From contig JAUIAD010000002.1 of NCBI GenBank assembly GCA_030425685.1, positions 248,001 through 312,000 on the forward strand: DNA of 64,000 nucleotides. The letters are read 5' to 3'. This DNA is from Gammaproteobacteria bacterium. GTDB lineage: Bacteria; Pseudomonadota; Gammaproteobacteria; Coxiellales; Coxiellaceae. This document shows, piece by piece, positions 1 through 9,193 of the stretch (its first letter is position 1; the number at the start of each line of letters is the position of its first letter). The translations under genes were made by a program, and so were the position numbers. Under the pieces are notes generated by a model, which saw only the letters and a program-made list of their open reading frames with translations, made no database searches and was not told the DNA's origin.

Positions 1-237
1 AATAACTGTTTTACGACCAAGCGCTCGAATCAACCAGCCGCTTAACAAAACACCGATAACACCGCCCCACGCTAAAACACCCGCATAATGCTCACTCTGT
101 TCTAAGTTAAGCTTATAAATTTTTTGAATAGTCGCTAAAGAGTTAGCAATAAAACCTTGATCCAGTCCAAATAATAGACCACCCAAAGCACCAGTAATAC
201 AAACTGCATAGATAATACGGCTATAGTGTCTTGTCAT
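1..237 (-). CDS. MFS sugar transporter, N-terminal part (runs off window)
   Basis: The reading frame starts at an ATG at 237 and is still open at base 1, so only the first 79 residues are visible. They contain a first membrane helix with the motif GGLLFGLDQGFIANSL, close to the GLLFGYDxGVISG signature of sugar/H+ symporters (XylE/GalP type). A second helix then ends in a GxLxRxLGRK-like loop, the hallmark MFS loop between helices 2 and 3. It probably imports a monosaccharide with protons across the inner membrane. The substrate cannot be told from this piece. It is transcribed away from the response regulator's end, with 84 bases between them. The family is fairly certain. Confidence 0.8.
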   Translation of the reverse strand, partial: MTRHYSRIIYAVCITGALGGLLFGLDQGFIANSLATIQKIYKLNLEQSEHYAGVLAWGGVIGVLLSGWLIRALGRKTVI

Positions 238-321
238 CGTTAATCTTCGTTGATCTGATTAGTAGAATAAACACACTACCAGATTTTTACAGTAATTAGT
301 AGCTACATACAGGGGGATAAT

Positions 322-1071
322 TTACGAATCTGAAACTGTTTTTTTTGTCACGGTAGTATCAAATAAATAGCCTACGCCATAAATCGAAACAATGATTTTT
401 GGATCCTTGGGGTTCGCTTCTAATTTCTTGCGCAAACGGCTAACAAATGAATCAATACTGCGGGAATATATTTCATTACCACCGATTAAATCTAACAGTT
501 TGTCACGAGACAAAACAGCCTTTGGGTTCTCAGCAAATACGGATAAAATTTTAAATTCTGCAGGGCTTAGAGATACATTCTCACCCGATGCTGTCGTTAA
601 CAGATGGCGGGTAACATTGAGAACATAATTCTCAAAACATAAATTGGTCTGTTTAGATTCTAATACTTCGCTTGCGCCACCCTCGTCCTCTTGCTTGATC
701 TGCGGAGGATTTAACGCTGACTTTACAAACGACACCAACACGCGAGGATTAATCGGCTTGGTAAGATAATTGTTGGCGCCCAACTCTAAGGCAACCACTT
801 TATTAAAATCATCCTCTGAACCGGTCAGCATTAGAATAGGAACCGATAACTCTTTACGCAATTCTCGACATAATTCCAAACCATCTAAATTAGGAAGATT
901 AAGGTTAATATCAAGAATAATTAAATCCGGCGGCTCCTTTTGCAACTCCTGATCGATTTCCTCAGTTGTACTCGCAATAGTCACTAAATACTCTGCTTGC
1001 TCTAAACTCAAAGATAATACCTTTGCTAGATCGATATCATCATCGATAAGCAGTATACGTTGACGCTCCAT
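322..1071 (-). CDS. OmpR/PhoB-family response regulator (RR1)
   Basis: This is a 249-residue two-component response regulator. The N-terminal receiver domain (about 1-120) has the acidic pair in LLIDDD, the phosphoacceptor Asp54 in LIILD, Thr/Ser in MLTGS and Lys105 in LTKP. The C-terminal winged-helix DNA-binding domain (about 140-240) has the typical end IVSIYGVGYLFD. It is divergent from the kinase gene at 1183 with about 110 bases between, so it is the likely partner of that kinase pair. It is a close paralogue of the regulator at 30441 (same NPRVL, GSEDD and ALExGANNxLTKPINP stretches). A two-residue insertion (NL) follows the phosphoacceptor strand. Target genes are unknown. The ATG has a GGAGG-type site just upstream. 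Confidence 0.93.
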   Translation of the reverse strand: MERQRILLIDDDIDLAKVLSLSLEQAEYLVTIASTTEEIDQELQKEPPDLIILDINLNLPNLDGLELCRELRKELSVPILMLTGSEDDFNKVVALELGANNYLTKPINPRVLVSFVKSALNPPQIKQEDEGGASEVLESKQTNLCFENYVLNVTRHLLTTASGENVSLSPAEFKILSVFAENPKAVLSRDKLLDLIGGNEIYSRSIDSFVSRLRKKLEANPKDPKIIVSIYGVGYLFDTTVTKKTVSDS

Positions 1072-1147
1072 ACTCTCCTCCTACTTTATCAGTAAAATTA
1101 TAGCCTATTAATGCAGCCTCAGCAGGCAAATTACCAAAGCTATGTTA

Positions 1148-1176
1148 TTGATAATATTGCACAAAATATATAAACT
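1148..1176 (+). promoter_or_regulatory. Likely promoter for the first kinase gene, giving a leaderless start
   Basis: TTGATA at 1148-1153 and TAAACT at 1171-1176 are 17 bases apart. Transcription from them would begin about at the ATG at 1183. No Shine-Dalgarno sequence is present before that ATG, which fits a leaderless message. This is based on sequence pattern only. Confidence 0.4.
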
Positions 1177-1182
1177 AGACTA

Positions 1183-3413
1183 ATGGAGCAGCACTCGCGA
1201 CAAAATAAAGGCACGGAACGCCTTAGAAAGCATGAATGGACACACGTTCTTGTGCTAGCGGCCATATTGGCAGTATATATACTGACCATTCATATCGTCA
1301 GCTTATACATTAGTGAAGCAAACCTAATCCCTCTTATCAATTTAGGGTTCGAAACGGTAGCCGACATTATTATTGTTCCTATCGCAATAATACTTGCTTG
1401 GAAAACAGCAAATGCATGGCGATACTTTTTCTTCTTAATTGGTTTTGAAAATCTAATGCGTATTATTATTTCGTTGCATTTGTTAATGAAAATTTATCTA
1501 CGCCACTTTACACTAGCAGACATTAGCACACGCCCGTTAGATGCCATTGGCATTATTTTCTTTACTATAAAGCCTATTTATTGCGGATTATTCTTTATAT
1601 TGGCGGTAAGGCAGCTACGTCCAAAAATTAAAAAATTTATTACTACACTACCGATTCTCATCACTATGATACTTATCTTGGTGTTAATCACCTCGTTTTA
1701 TCAAGCCTACCAGGAAGAATATAAACTTACCCTATGGGCATTAATCAGCGGCTATCAAGATGTTATTATTTTACTGTTTTTAATTTACCTATTACCAATA
1801 GCCAAAAACAAATCAATTCTTTTTGTTATTATCAGCCTAATACTTATTTTGGTTGGCTATATTTTTGGTAATCGCTTAAACTATGCTTTACCCTACTTTG
1901 ATACCTTCAATACTTCCTATCTCATTTGGACTGCCGGAAATATCTTACTCATTAATAGCCTCTATAGATTGCTCAAGAAAGATAGTAAGGACTATGATCA
2001 GTGGTTCTACCCCTTTGATAGCACCTATGCACAAATTGGCTATTGGAGCAGTAGCATTGCCTCAACTTTATTTATACTTATTAGCATGCGTCATATTACA
2101 CTTTACTCCAACTTTCATAGTATAGAAGCAGCATCACATTTAAACGTGAGACTAATTTTAGTATTTATGAGCATACTACCTCTATTAGTAAGACCATTTG
2201 CACAGTTATTTACAAAAGATTTTAATGTCGTTAGCAACATGGTTTCAAGCATCAGTGGAGACCTTAAAGCACAGCAGAAAACCAGTCATAAAATTCATTT
2301 TAAAGAAATAAAAGATATTATGTTTTTTTTAAAAATAAAAAAGAAAGCATAGCCAAGCGTGACGCCTATGACAAACAAGTCTTTTCGCTAGCACAAAAAA
2401 TTGCTAACAACATCCACAGCCCACTGAATAAATTAGCATCATTCTCTCAAGATGTTGGACGAGCTCTAGATAGCAGTCAAAAAGAAATTTACAATAACGC
2501 GCTATCCCGTATTCAAGTAATTGCAGATGAATTAATAGCGTTTGAAAAAGAGCGCTATATCACTGAAAAATATCTTCTTAGGAATCAACCTGAATACACC
2601 TTTCTAGGTCTTGTCTTCGAGGATTTAGCACAAGAGCTCCGTTTACGCTATAAAAATAGCCACGTACACTTAACCACTCACATTGACGCACTTGCCCGCT
2701 TCGCACTGACACACATTGATGCTATTGAGTTCCATCGCGTATTATCAAATATTATTAAAAATGCTGTAGAAGCAACCATTGGTCAATCCAATAGAGCGAT
2801 AAACGCAACACTAACCTACAACCCAACATCACTAAGACTGGAAGCTACCATTAGTGATTCTGGCTGCGGCATGAGCAAGAAACAAATTCAAGCTATATTA
2901 AGCGGTAAAAGCGAAACAACAAAGCAACAGGGTTTTGGCATTGGTCTTCGTTATGTAATTAAAAAAATCAACGAATGGCAAGGAAGCTGCGCAATAGACT
3001 CGAAAGCCAATCAAGGCACATCCTTTCAAATCAGCATCCCCACAGCACAAACAACACCATTATGGTGGACAAACCAAATACGTATACCTGCAAACGCAAC
3101 GGTAATTAGTTTCAAAGCACCGGCAACAAGCCATAAGCATTTTAATGCACTAAACATTCTCACGACAAACCATAAGAAAGAATTACAAGCATCATTAAAA
3201 AAATATGGGCAAAAAATTATATTTTTACAAGCCAGGAACAAAGCCGATATTAACGATTTTTTCCAGTTTTTTAGAGGTACTAGAAAAGATATTAATATCA
3301 TTATAATTACAAACAACTATCATCGAGAAAGCATGCAAACACTTTGCCTTGCTAAAAAAGCAAAACTATTGCCAGAGCCTCTATTAGATCATATTCTGAT
3401 TACCACCTTCTAA
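1183..3413 (+). pseudogene. Hybrid histidine kinase HK1 with a frameshift in a T8 run
   Basis: The first frame (389 residues) gives an N-terminal multi-helix membrane domain of about 340 residues. It then stops at 2352 just after a run of eight T (2333-2340 region). Reading with one extra T continues without a break to 3413. That part includes a DHp-like region where the usual AHDIRSPL box reads ANNIHSPL (no phosphoacceptor His), and an ATP-binding domain with N box, G1 DSGCGM and G2 GFGIGL all present. It ends in a worn receiver domain that has lost its acidic pair, its Asp and its Lys (LPEPL for LPKPL). The open remainder and the intact ATP motifs argue against old decay. Slippage at the homopolymer or a sequencing error are alternatives to a true pseudogene. 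It sits 20 bases before HK2, its likely operon partner. Confidence 0.75.
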
Positions 3414-3433
3414 CCAAAAAGGAATGGATTAAC

Positions 3434-5611
3434 GTGAAAAAAAGTGATGGATCATTAATTTCGCGACAGATTGCTATAACGTTAATGGCCATTATCACCT
3501 ACTGTTTGTTTATTATTATTGTAAAACTTGGCTTTAATTTTTCAGATGATGCTATTGGTGCCATTAACGAACTTATCCAGGCTGGCGTTGATTTAATCTT
3601 TTGCATACTGTGTTTTATGTTAGTCCGCCCGATACCAAAAACATGGACATTCTTTTTTATATTACTGGGAATTTCAAATGTTTTAAGCACCTTATTGCAT
3701 GGTACGCAATTTTCTTTATTTTTTAATCATCATGAAGACTATGTTGTACTGGGCCCAACCATTGAGAATTTATCTCTTTTTTTTGAATATGGCATACAGC
3801 TAGTTGCCTTTGTAATTTTATCCATGAAAATCATTATCCACGAGAAACAATACCTAAAAGAGTTTTGGCATTGTCTGCTCCCAACGTGCACCGTATTAAT
3901 CACTATCATCGTAGCAACCATGTTTTATGACTTGCACAGCGACTTTTTTAGCCTACATACCATGGGGCTTTTTATTACTTATGAATACCTGTTGATGTTT
4001 CTCTGCTTGATATTTTCATTGCCAATGATTAAGAATCTGCATATCACTTTACTCTTTGCTGGCTTTTTATTCGTTATTATTGCACACGTTATTTCATCTG
4101 AAACCTTAGCATCGAAAACTTTATTTCATTCTTTGCTGTTTAATATTGTCTATCCACACCATATCTTTTGGTTCTTTGGAAAAATACTGCTAATTTTTGC
4201 CACCAAAAACCTGTTTGCCTTTAGACATCGACAAGAAAGAAACTTTTTCTTTTCAGTAGAAAATACCCGACCACAAATTATCTACTGGGGCAATAATATT
4301 GCCTTCTTACTATTTATTGTTGTTGCTATTCACGGCTTAATTTTTGGTGATATAAATATTTTTTCACAAATTCGCTTTCAGGTTAGAATTACCATGATGG
4401 TTCCTTTTGTTAGTTTCCTATCATTACTAACCATTTTTTTCTCACGCTTATTTACACATGACTATGCGCAAATTAAACGGCAAACATCTTTACCAGCTGA
4501 TCATTACTGGCAAAATAAAGAGAGCAAAAGTTCTATCTATTTTTATGAGTTAAGAAAGTTTTCACAATTTCTAACATTCCGCATGCGCGCTGATAGCGAA
4601 AAGACGAGCATGAAAAAAAGGATGCTTAATGTTGCCACTCACGCCGCTCACGATATACGCTCACCACTTAATATTCTCTCAATATTACTCAATGCTGCTG
4701 ATGACCAATTTAACCCGCAGCAAAAAAAGGAACATCAGCAAGCACTGACAGAAATAAGAACTGTGGCCGAGGACCTGCTAGCCTTACAGGCTCAGTCGGC
4801 CAGTGGTCCATATACACAAGACGCCAACAAGCAGAAAACCACCTACATAGCGATTGTTGTAAATGATATTTTACAACGGAAAGTTCCTGCAAAAATAGAA
4901 CATACCACCACTATCTCACGATCGGCATGGTTTTCATTGGTTTCATTTGATTTATCATTGTTTAAAAAATCCATGGGAGACTCCATTGATATTCTAATCA
5001 ACAACAATAAACTTACACAGTTTTCATGCGATATATATTTCAAAAAGCAAACAGTTAATATTACCCTAAAGACTAAATTTAACGACGCTGAATTGACTGG
5101 TGATATAAAAAAGGCAATCGAAAAAATAAATTATAACACTACTAGCAAAATTACCAGCAAAGAGGGTACCGCCGTAGAAATACACTTAAGTTATCCAATA
5201 CTACAACCAACCCCACCCTGGTGGATAGGCGAAATTAATATATGCAAAAATACGCGCTTGATTGTTTTTGATGACGAGAGCTATTTCCATACACTATGGC
5301 AAAAAACCTTAACACAAGCGTCAGCGAAAATATCACCCACTCAAATTAATCACTGTTATAAGAATATAGATTTTGCGCCATTAATCAAAGACGCTGCTGA
5401 AGATGTTTTAATACTAATAGATTATGATTTAAAAGATTGCGATACTAACGGGATTGACTATATTAAAAAATATAAGTTACAACAAAAAGCCATTTTGGTC
5501 ACCAACCACTATGATAACCTTGAGATTCAGCAAGCCTGTGAGCGCGAATCCATTCCTCTATTACCCAAACCACTTATTTCGCAAATTCATATTTGTGTTA
5601 GCGACAAATAA
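3434..5611 (+). CDS. Membrane hybrid histidine kinase HK2, ATP site lost
   Basis: A 725-residue protein with a GTG start preceded by AAGGAATGG, 20 bases after HK1. About eight to ten hydrophobic segments fill the first ~340 residues. The paralogue motif (QIIYWGNNIA) follows, then a DHp box AAHDIRSPLN with the phosphoacceptor His. The region that should bind ATP is strongly changed: the N box reads MGDSIDILI, and neither a DxGxG G1 nor a GxG G2 box is left. The C-terminal receiver (about 605-720) keeps DD in VFDDE, the Asp in LILIDYD and the Lys in LPKPL. Known kinases of this shape autophosphorylate. This one should not, and would need to receive phosphate from a partner such as HK1. What it senses is unknown. 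Confidence 0.88.
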   Translation: MKKSDGSLISRQIAITLMAIITYCLFIIIVKLGFNFSDDAIGAINELIQAGVDLIFCILCFMLVRPIPKTWTFFFILLGISNVLSTLLHGTQFSLFFNHHEDYVVLGPTIENLSLFFEYGIQLVAFVILSMKIIIHEKQYLKEFWHCLLPTCTVLITIIVATMFYDLHSDFFSLHTMGLFITYEYLLMFLCLIFSLPMIKNLHITLLFAGFLFVIIAHVISSETLASKTLFHSLLFNIVYPHHIFWFFGKILLIFATKNLFAFRHRQERNFFFSVENTRPQIIYWGNNIAFLLFIVVAIHGLIFGDINIFSQIRFQVRITMMVPFVSFLSLLTIFFSRLFTHDYAQIKRQTSLPADHYWQNKESKSSIYFYELRKFSQFLTFRMRADSEKTSMKKRMLNVATHAAHDIRSPLNILSILLNAADDQFNPQQKKEHQQALTEIRTVAEDLLALQAQSASGPYTQDANKQKTTYIAIVVNDILQRKVPAKIEHTTTISRSAWFSLVSFDLSLFKKSMGDSIDILINNNKLTQFSCDIYFKKQTVNITLKTKFNDAELTGDIKKAIEKINYNTTSKITSKEGTAVEIHLSYPILQPTPPWWIGEINICKNTRLIVFDDESYFHTLWQKTLTQASAKISPTQINHCYKNIDFAPLIKDAAEDVLILIDYDLKDCDTNGIDYIKKYKLQQKAILVTNHYDNLEIQQACERESIPLLPKPLISQIHICVSDK

Positions 5612-5627
5612 TCATTATTTAAATGTA

Positions 5628-5650
5628 GAGACACAGGATCCTGTATCTCC
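5628..5650. terminator. Near-perfect hairpin between convergent genes
   Basis: GAGACACAGGA and TCCTGTATCTC form an 11-base stem with one mismatch, 17 bases after the HK2 stop and just before the end of the facing GNAT gene. There is no strong T run on either side, so it is a weak terminator candidate for one or both strands. Confidence 0.4.
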
Positions 5651-5692
5651 ACAAAAATTTTGGACAGATAAAATAATGAAGCAATATAAACC

Positions 5693-6187
5693 TTACAGCT
5701 TTAACATAAAGTGCTTGGCTCTATCAAGCATACCCTGTTTTAAATAAAAGCGATGCGCCTCGTCTCGCTCAGCACCAGAATCTAAACTTAAATAACGACA
5801 TTGCAATTTTTCTGCTTCTTGCTTTAACCATATAAATAATTTTGCGCCATAACCCTCGCCGCGAAAATCCTTGTCGGTCACATAGTCATCCATATACATT
5901 TCTTTACCTTGCAGCACCAACTTCGTCAGTATGCGATAACCAGCAACAGCGACACATTCTTCGTTAATAAACAAACCAACCAACACATAACCCTCATCTG
6001 ATCGCATAGCGTTAATCATCTTAAGGTATTGATCAACTGATTGATAAGAGGTGCGTAATTGTTGCATCACAGAAAAAGTACTACTGATTTCGTCGTCACT
6101 TTCACATTTCTTTATAACAATAGCTGTATCATTCACGGTACTACCATCCATGGTTGAGTTAACAAAAAAAAGTGGGCTTAGCGCCAT
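5693..6187 (-). CDS. GNAT-family N-acetyltransferase
   Basis: A 164-residue protein of GNAT size. The acetyl-CoA binding motif A is seen as VTDKDFRGEGYGAKL (R/QxxGxG/A) around residues 108-122, preceded by the usual beta strand MYMDDYVT. It is followed by a YLSLDSGAxRDEAHRFYLKQG motif B, where family members place the Tyr used as general acid. The acceptor is unknown. The longest start overlaps the end of poxB by 10 bases. A second Met at residue 13 would avoid the overlap, and no strong ribosome site decides between them. The overlap and shared strand suggest translation coupled to poxB. The family call is firm, the role is not. Confidence 0.85.
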   Translation of the reverse strand: MALSPLFFVNSTMDGSTVNDTAIVIKKCESDDEISSTFSVMQQLRTSYQSVDQYLKMINAMRSDEGYVLVGLFINEECVAVAGYRILTKLVLQGKEMYMDDYVTDKDFRGEGYGAKLFIWLKQEAEKLQCRYLSLDSGAERDEAHRFYLKQGMLDRAKHFMLKL

Positions 6188-7899
6188 AAATTGGTTTTTA
6201 ACATTTCGACTAGCTCATCGCCTTCACCGTTTAGAATAGCCTTGGTCATATAAAGGCTAAAACCAAACATTTGCTCAACCGTTAGTTTAGGCGGCATCGC
6301 CAATTCATTACGATTGGTGACAACATCAACAACAGCAGCGCCCGGATGGCTAAAAGCATCTTGCAAAGCAGACTCAATATCCGCAGGATCCTCAACACGG
6401 AACCCCTTAATACCAATTGCATCTGCCATTTTGGCAAAGTTAGGGTTATTTAGATCTGTGCCAGTTTCCATAAACCCAGAGGCCTTCATCTCCATCTCGA
6501 CAAAACCCAAAGTGCCATTATTTAAAATAACTACTTTTATCGGCAAATCTAATTGTCTTAACGTCAAAAGCTCACCCATCAACATCGAAAAACCACCATC
6601 GCCACACAACGCAATCACCTGTCGGTTTTTATCAACACACTGTGCTCCTATAGCTTGCGACAATGCATTTGCCATTGAGCCGTGATTAAAAGAACCAATT
6701 AAACGGCGTTTTTCTGATATTTTAAAATAGCGCGCTGCCCAAATAACGAGGGTACCCACGTCGGCAGTAAATATAGCATCATCATCAGCATACTCACTCA
6801 TTAGCTTTGCTAAATATTGTGGATGGATAGGTTTAACACCGGCCTTACCCACAGCCAACTCATCAAGATTTTTACGCGCTTTTTTATAATGGGAAACAGC
6901 GACCTTTAAATGTTTATCATTGGTTTTTGTTTTTAATTTTGGTAATAAAGCAGTTAATGTAGTCTTAATATCGCCAACAACACCTTGTGTTAATCGACAG
7001 CGCTTACCAAGTTGTGCGCCATTATTGTCAATTTGAATAACCTTTGCATCTTTAGGGTAAAACTGTCGATAGGGAAAACTACTGCCTAAAATTAATAGGG
7101 TCTCGCAAGATTCCATCGCATAATAGCCGGAAGAAAAACCAATCAAGCCGGTCATACCAACATCATAAGGGTTATCATACTCAACATATTCCTTGCCACG
7201 CATCGCATGCACCATCGGTGATTTTAATTTTTCACCTAACTGCATTAACTCAGCATGCGCACCTTGACAGCCAGCACCGCATAATAAAGTAATATCTGTT
7301 GAGTCATTAAGCAGTTGAGCTAATGCGTCAATTTCCTCTTCACTAGGAATAAGTCGAGCTTGCGGATAAATTATATTTGGTATCGGTAAACTGCTACTAA
7401 CACTTTCTAAAGCAGTATCACCGGAAACAACGATCACGCCAACCCCTTTTTTCGCAATAGCTGTTTGCATGGCCATGCCCAGCACACGCGGTATTTCTTC
7501 CGCATGCGCCGCTATTTCACAAAAATGGCTACACTCTTTAAACACCAACTCCGGATGGGTTTCTTGGAAATACCCGCTACCCACTTCACGGCTAGGAATA
7601 TGCGCAGCAATCGCCAGCACGGGCACACCATTGCGCTGGCAGTCATAAAGACCGTTAATAAGATGCAAGTTACCAGGACCACAACTACCCGCACAAACAG
7701 CTAGTTTTCCAGTTAATGCCGCTTCAGCACCTGCCGCAAAGGCTGCTGCTTCTTCGTGACGTGTATGCACCCATTCTATATCTGATGTTCGTAATGCGTC
7801 AGTAATGCCGTTAAGCGAGTCACCTACAATGCCGTAAATACGCTCGACTCCCGCGGCTTGTAACGTTTTGATCACTAGGTTTGATGCAGTGGTTGGCAT
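6178..7899 (-). CDS. poxB: Pyruvate dehydrogenase (quinone), pyruvate oxidase PoxB
   Basis: A 573-residue thiamine-diphosphate enzyme that oxidises pyruvate to acetate and CO2 and passes electrons through FAD to the quinone pool at the inner membrane. The three-domain layout of the POX family is present: N-terminal PYR domain with the catalytic Glu in WVHTRHEEAAAFAAG, a central FAD-type domain, and the C-terminal PP domain with GDGGFSMLMGEL...NNGTLGF for Mg-ThDP. The last ~25 residues (GFSLYMTKAILNGEGDEL to the NLWR end) closely follow the lipid-activated amphipathic C-terminus of the E. coli enzyme, and length also matches (572). A strong AAGGAGGTCAG site precedes the ATG. It likely gives a bypass from pyruvate to acetate under low growth or oxygen stress. 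Confidence 0.96.
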   Translation of the reverse strand: MPTTASNLVIKTLQAAGVERIYGIVGDSLNGITDALRTSDIEWVHTRHEEAAAFAAGAEAALTGKLAVCAGSCGPGNLHLINGLYDCQRNGVPVLAIAAHIPSREVGSGYFQETHPELVFKECSHFCEIAAHAEEIPRVLGMAMQTAIAKKGVGVIVVSGDTALESVSSSLPIPNIIYPQARLIPSEEEIDALAQLLNDSTDITLLCGAGCQGAHAELMQLGEKLKSPMVHAMRGKEYVEYDNPYDVGMTGLIGFSSGYYAMESCETLLILGSSFPYRQFYPKDAKVIQIDNNGAQLGKRCRLTQGVVGDIKTTLTALLPKLKTKTNDKHLKVAVSHYKKARKNLDELAVGKAGVKPIHPQYLAKLMSEYADDDAIFTADVGTLVIWAARYFKISEKRRLIGSFNHGSMANALSQAIGAQCVDKNRQVIALCGDGGFSMLMGELLTLRQLDLPIKVVILNNGTLGFVEMEMKASGFMETGTDLNNPNFAKMADAIGIKGFRVEDPADIESALQDAFSHPGAAVVDVVTNRNELAMPPKLTVEQMFGFSLYMTKAILNGEGDELVEMLKTNLWR

Positions 7900-7968
7900 T
7901 TACTGACCTCCTTGGTTTTTCTACGCACAGTTTTGCCGAATCCTATCACTCTATTATGAAATGTATAC

Positions 7969-7977
7969 TGATATGAT
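7969..7977 (+). promoter_or_regulatory. Extended -10 promoter candidate
   Basis: TGATATGAT matches an extended -10 (TGn-TATGAT) pointing right, into a gene-free stretch that holds a stem-loop and then the IS1-family element. No clear -35 is seen. It could drive a small RNA interrupted by the insertion. Confidence 0.25.
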
Positions 7978-8040
7978 AGCAAGTTACTAAGCTACTTTAA
8001 GCCAATTAAGGCAAAATCCTACTCAGCTACAAAGCTTAAA

Positions 8041-8076
8041 TTTCGCTCATCATCAACAAATGGCTTGTTAGCGAAA
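8041..8076. other. Two-step stem-loop in intergenic DNA
   Basis: TTTCGCT (8041-8047) pairs perfectly with AGCGAAA (8070-8076). Inside it AACAA (8055-8059) pairs with TTGTT (8065-8069), leaving a 7-base bulge on one side. There is no T run after it. It may be part of a structured RNA or an operator. Confidence 0.3.
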
Positions 8077-8156
8077 CAAATTTAAAATAAACGGGCCCAA
8101 CATAAGACTTATCCAAGCGGATAAAGCAATGGGTAGTGACTCAGAGCAGTTGTTAT

Positions 8157-8636
8157 TCATGTTATTGCCCTCCCGAACTCAAACACATTGATAAACAGAC
8201 CTATGACAATATCATGCATTTTCTCAAGCTTGGAAAAACAAATGGTCTTTCTTGCTAATCGTTTTATTCGAGTACGCAAAGTTAAATGCTTTCTCTCAAT
8301 AGCTTGCGTATTACGTTTTCCTATAAAATGCTTGGATTTTGGAAGGTGTCTTTCGTACGCTCCCCAATCATCTGTATAGTAAAAATTGATATTAAAACGT
8401 GCAAGCTTTTCTTTAAGCGCTTTAAAAGCAACATCTTTTCTAGGTCCAAAATGATAGGCTAAAACTTCGTGAGAACTATGATCAATGGCATGCCAAAGCC
8501 AGCGTTGCGTTTGCTTATTTTTAACGAAACTCCACATTTCATCTAGCTCTGCTTCTTCCACTTTAATAATATCTACTTGGAGTGTGCTACCCTCGATACT
8601 CTTTTTAGTAAGCAATCCTGTATTAACAGATTCCAA
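8157..8636 (-). CDS. insB: IS1 transposase catalytic part InsB
   Basis: A 159-residue DDE transposase domain of IS1. The three acids are visible: Asp in AELDEMW, Asp in YYTDDWGAYE and Glu in NTQAIERKH, followed by the conserved LRxRIKRLARKTICFSK block. The frame as listed begins at a TTG at 8636. In the family this part is normally made as a fusion with InsA through frameshifting. Here the InsB frame lies +1 (or -2) to InsA, not -1, so the classical backward slip would not join them. Upstream the frame is closed by a TAA right before the A9 run. Confidence 0.88.
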   Translation of the reverse strand: MESVNTGLLTKKSIEGSTLQVDIIKVEEAELDEMWSFVKNKQTQRWLWHAIDHSSHEVLAYHFGPRKDVAFKALKEKLARFNINFYYTDDWGAYERHLPKSKHFIGKRNTQAIERKHLTLRTRIKRLARKTICFSKLEKMHDIVIGLFINVFEFGRAIT

Positions 8637-8637
8637 A

Positions 8638-8922
8638 TCACCGTCTCTTTTTTTTTAACTCCGAAATGACGGTATTTATGCTGATGCCTAGAACACGTGA
8701 GGTATCTCTAACGCCACTCCCATTTAGCGCCATAGAAACAATTTTCTTCTTTGTTTCAGGCAGGTCACCTTTTCGTCGATAGGTTAGCAGAAAAGTGTCT
8801 TTTGAACAGCTAGCATCTTTGCAGCGATATCGCTGGCTACCTGCAGAATTTACCCCAAACTTTATAACATGATTACCCAAGCACGCGGGACAAAGTACCT
8901 GAATTGTCGCCATATAAGTCAC
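8638..8922 (-). CDS. insA: IS1 InsA DNA-binding/repressor protein
   Basis: A 94-residue protein, the usual size of InsA. It starts with a zinc-ribbon-like CPACLGNH...RYRCKDASC pattern, followed by a helix-turn-helix around GSGVRDTSRVLGISINTVI. In IS1, InsA binds the ends and represses transposition, and it also supplies the N-terminus of the InsAB' transposase. The last codons run into the A9 tract (KKKRR then stop). An ATG at residue 4 is an alternative start. Confidence 0.88.
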   Translation of the reverse strand: MTYMATIQVLCPACLGNHVIKFGVNSAGSQRYRCKDASCSKDTFLLTYRRKGDLPETKKKIVSMALNGSGVRDTSRVLGISINTVISELKKKRR

Positions 8923-8999
8923 TCCTGTGAAAATGTCAGGAGATCATTTTATATCAACAACTGCTTTGAGTCACTACCCGAAGTCTAATGAAAGTCATA

Positions 9000-9034
9000 C
9001 CGGGTGTTGCCTTTGACGCCCGGTTTTATTTTTG
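9000..9034 (+). terminator. Rho-independent terminator, orphan
   Basis: CCGGGTGTT and GACGCCCGG form a 9-base stem (with G-T pairs) around a 6-base loop, followed by TTTTATTTTT. It points right, but no + strand gene ends before it: only the insertion sequence lies upstream. It is probably the end of a transcript cut off by the insertion. Confidence 0.65.
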
Positions 9035-9193
9035 ACAATTTAATATCCTTACAAACTTATAACTAACTCACACATCAGACGACAACTCTGATACCTCCAT
9101 AAACAACTAAACCCCACCGAACAAAAACCACACTAAACACCCAAATAAAATACCCCATAGCACCCCACACACCCATTAAGCTATACTAGAAAA

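Larger units (their letters stand above)
8131..8979 (-). mobile_element. IS1-family insertion sequence, complete ends
   Basis: The element is 849 bases long. The terminal inverted repeats GGGTAGTGACTCAGAGCAGT... (8131-8154) and its complement at 8956-8979 match at 23 of 24 positions and resemble the GGTRATGACTC ends of IS1. Inside are insA and insB on the minus strand, both undamaged. The two coding parts meet in a run of nine A. No matching target-site duplication of 8-9 bases was seen around the ends, so the copy may have been reshuffled or the duplication has drifted. It lies in the gap between poxB and the second kinase pair and breaks no visible protein gene. Confidence 0.92.

Noticed and set aside
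8122..8988. Target-site duplication of the IS1-family element
   Set aside because: The 8-9 bases flanking each end do not match.
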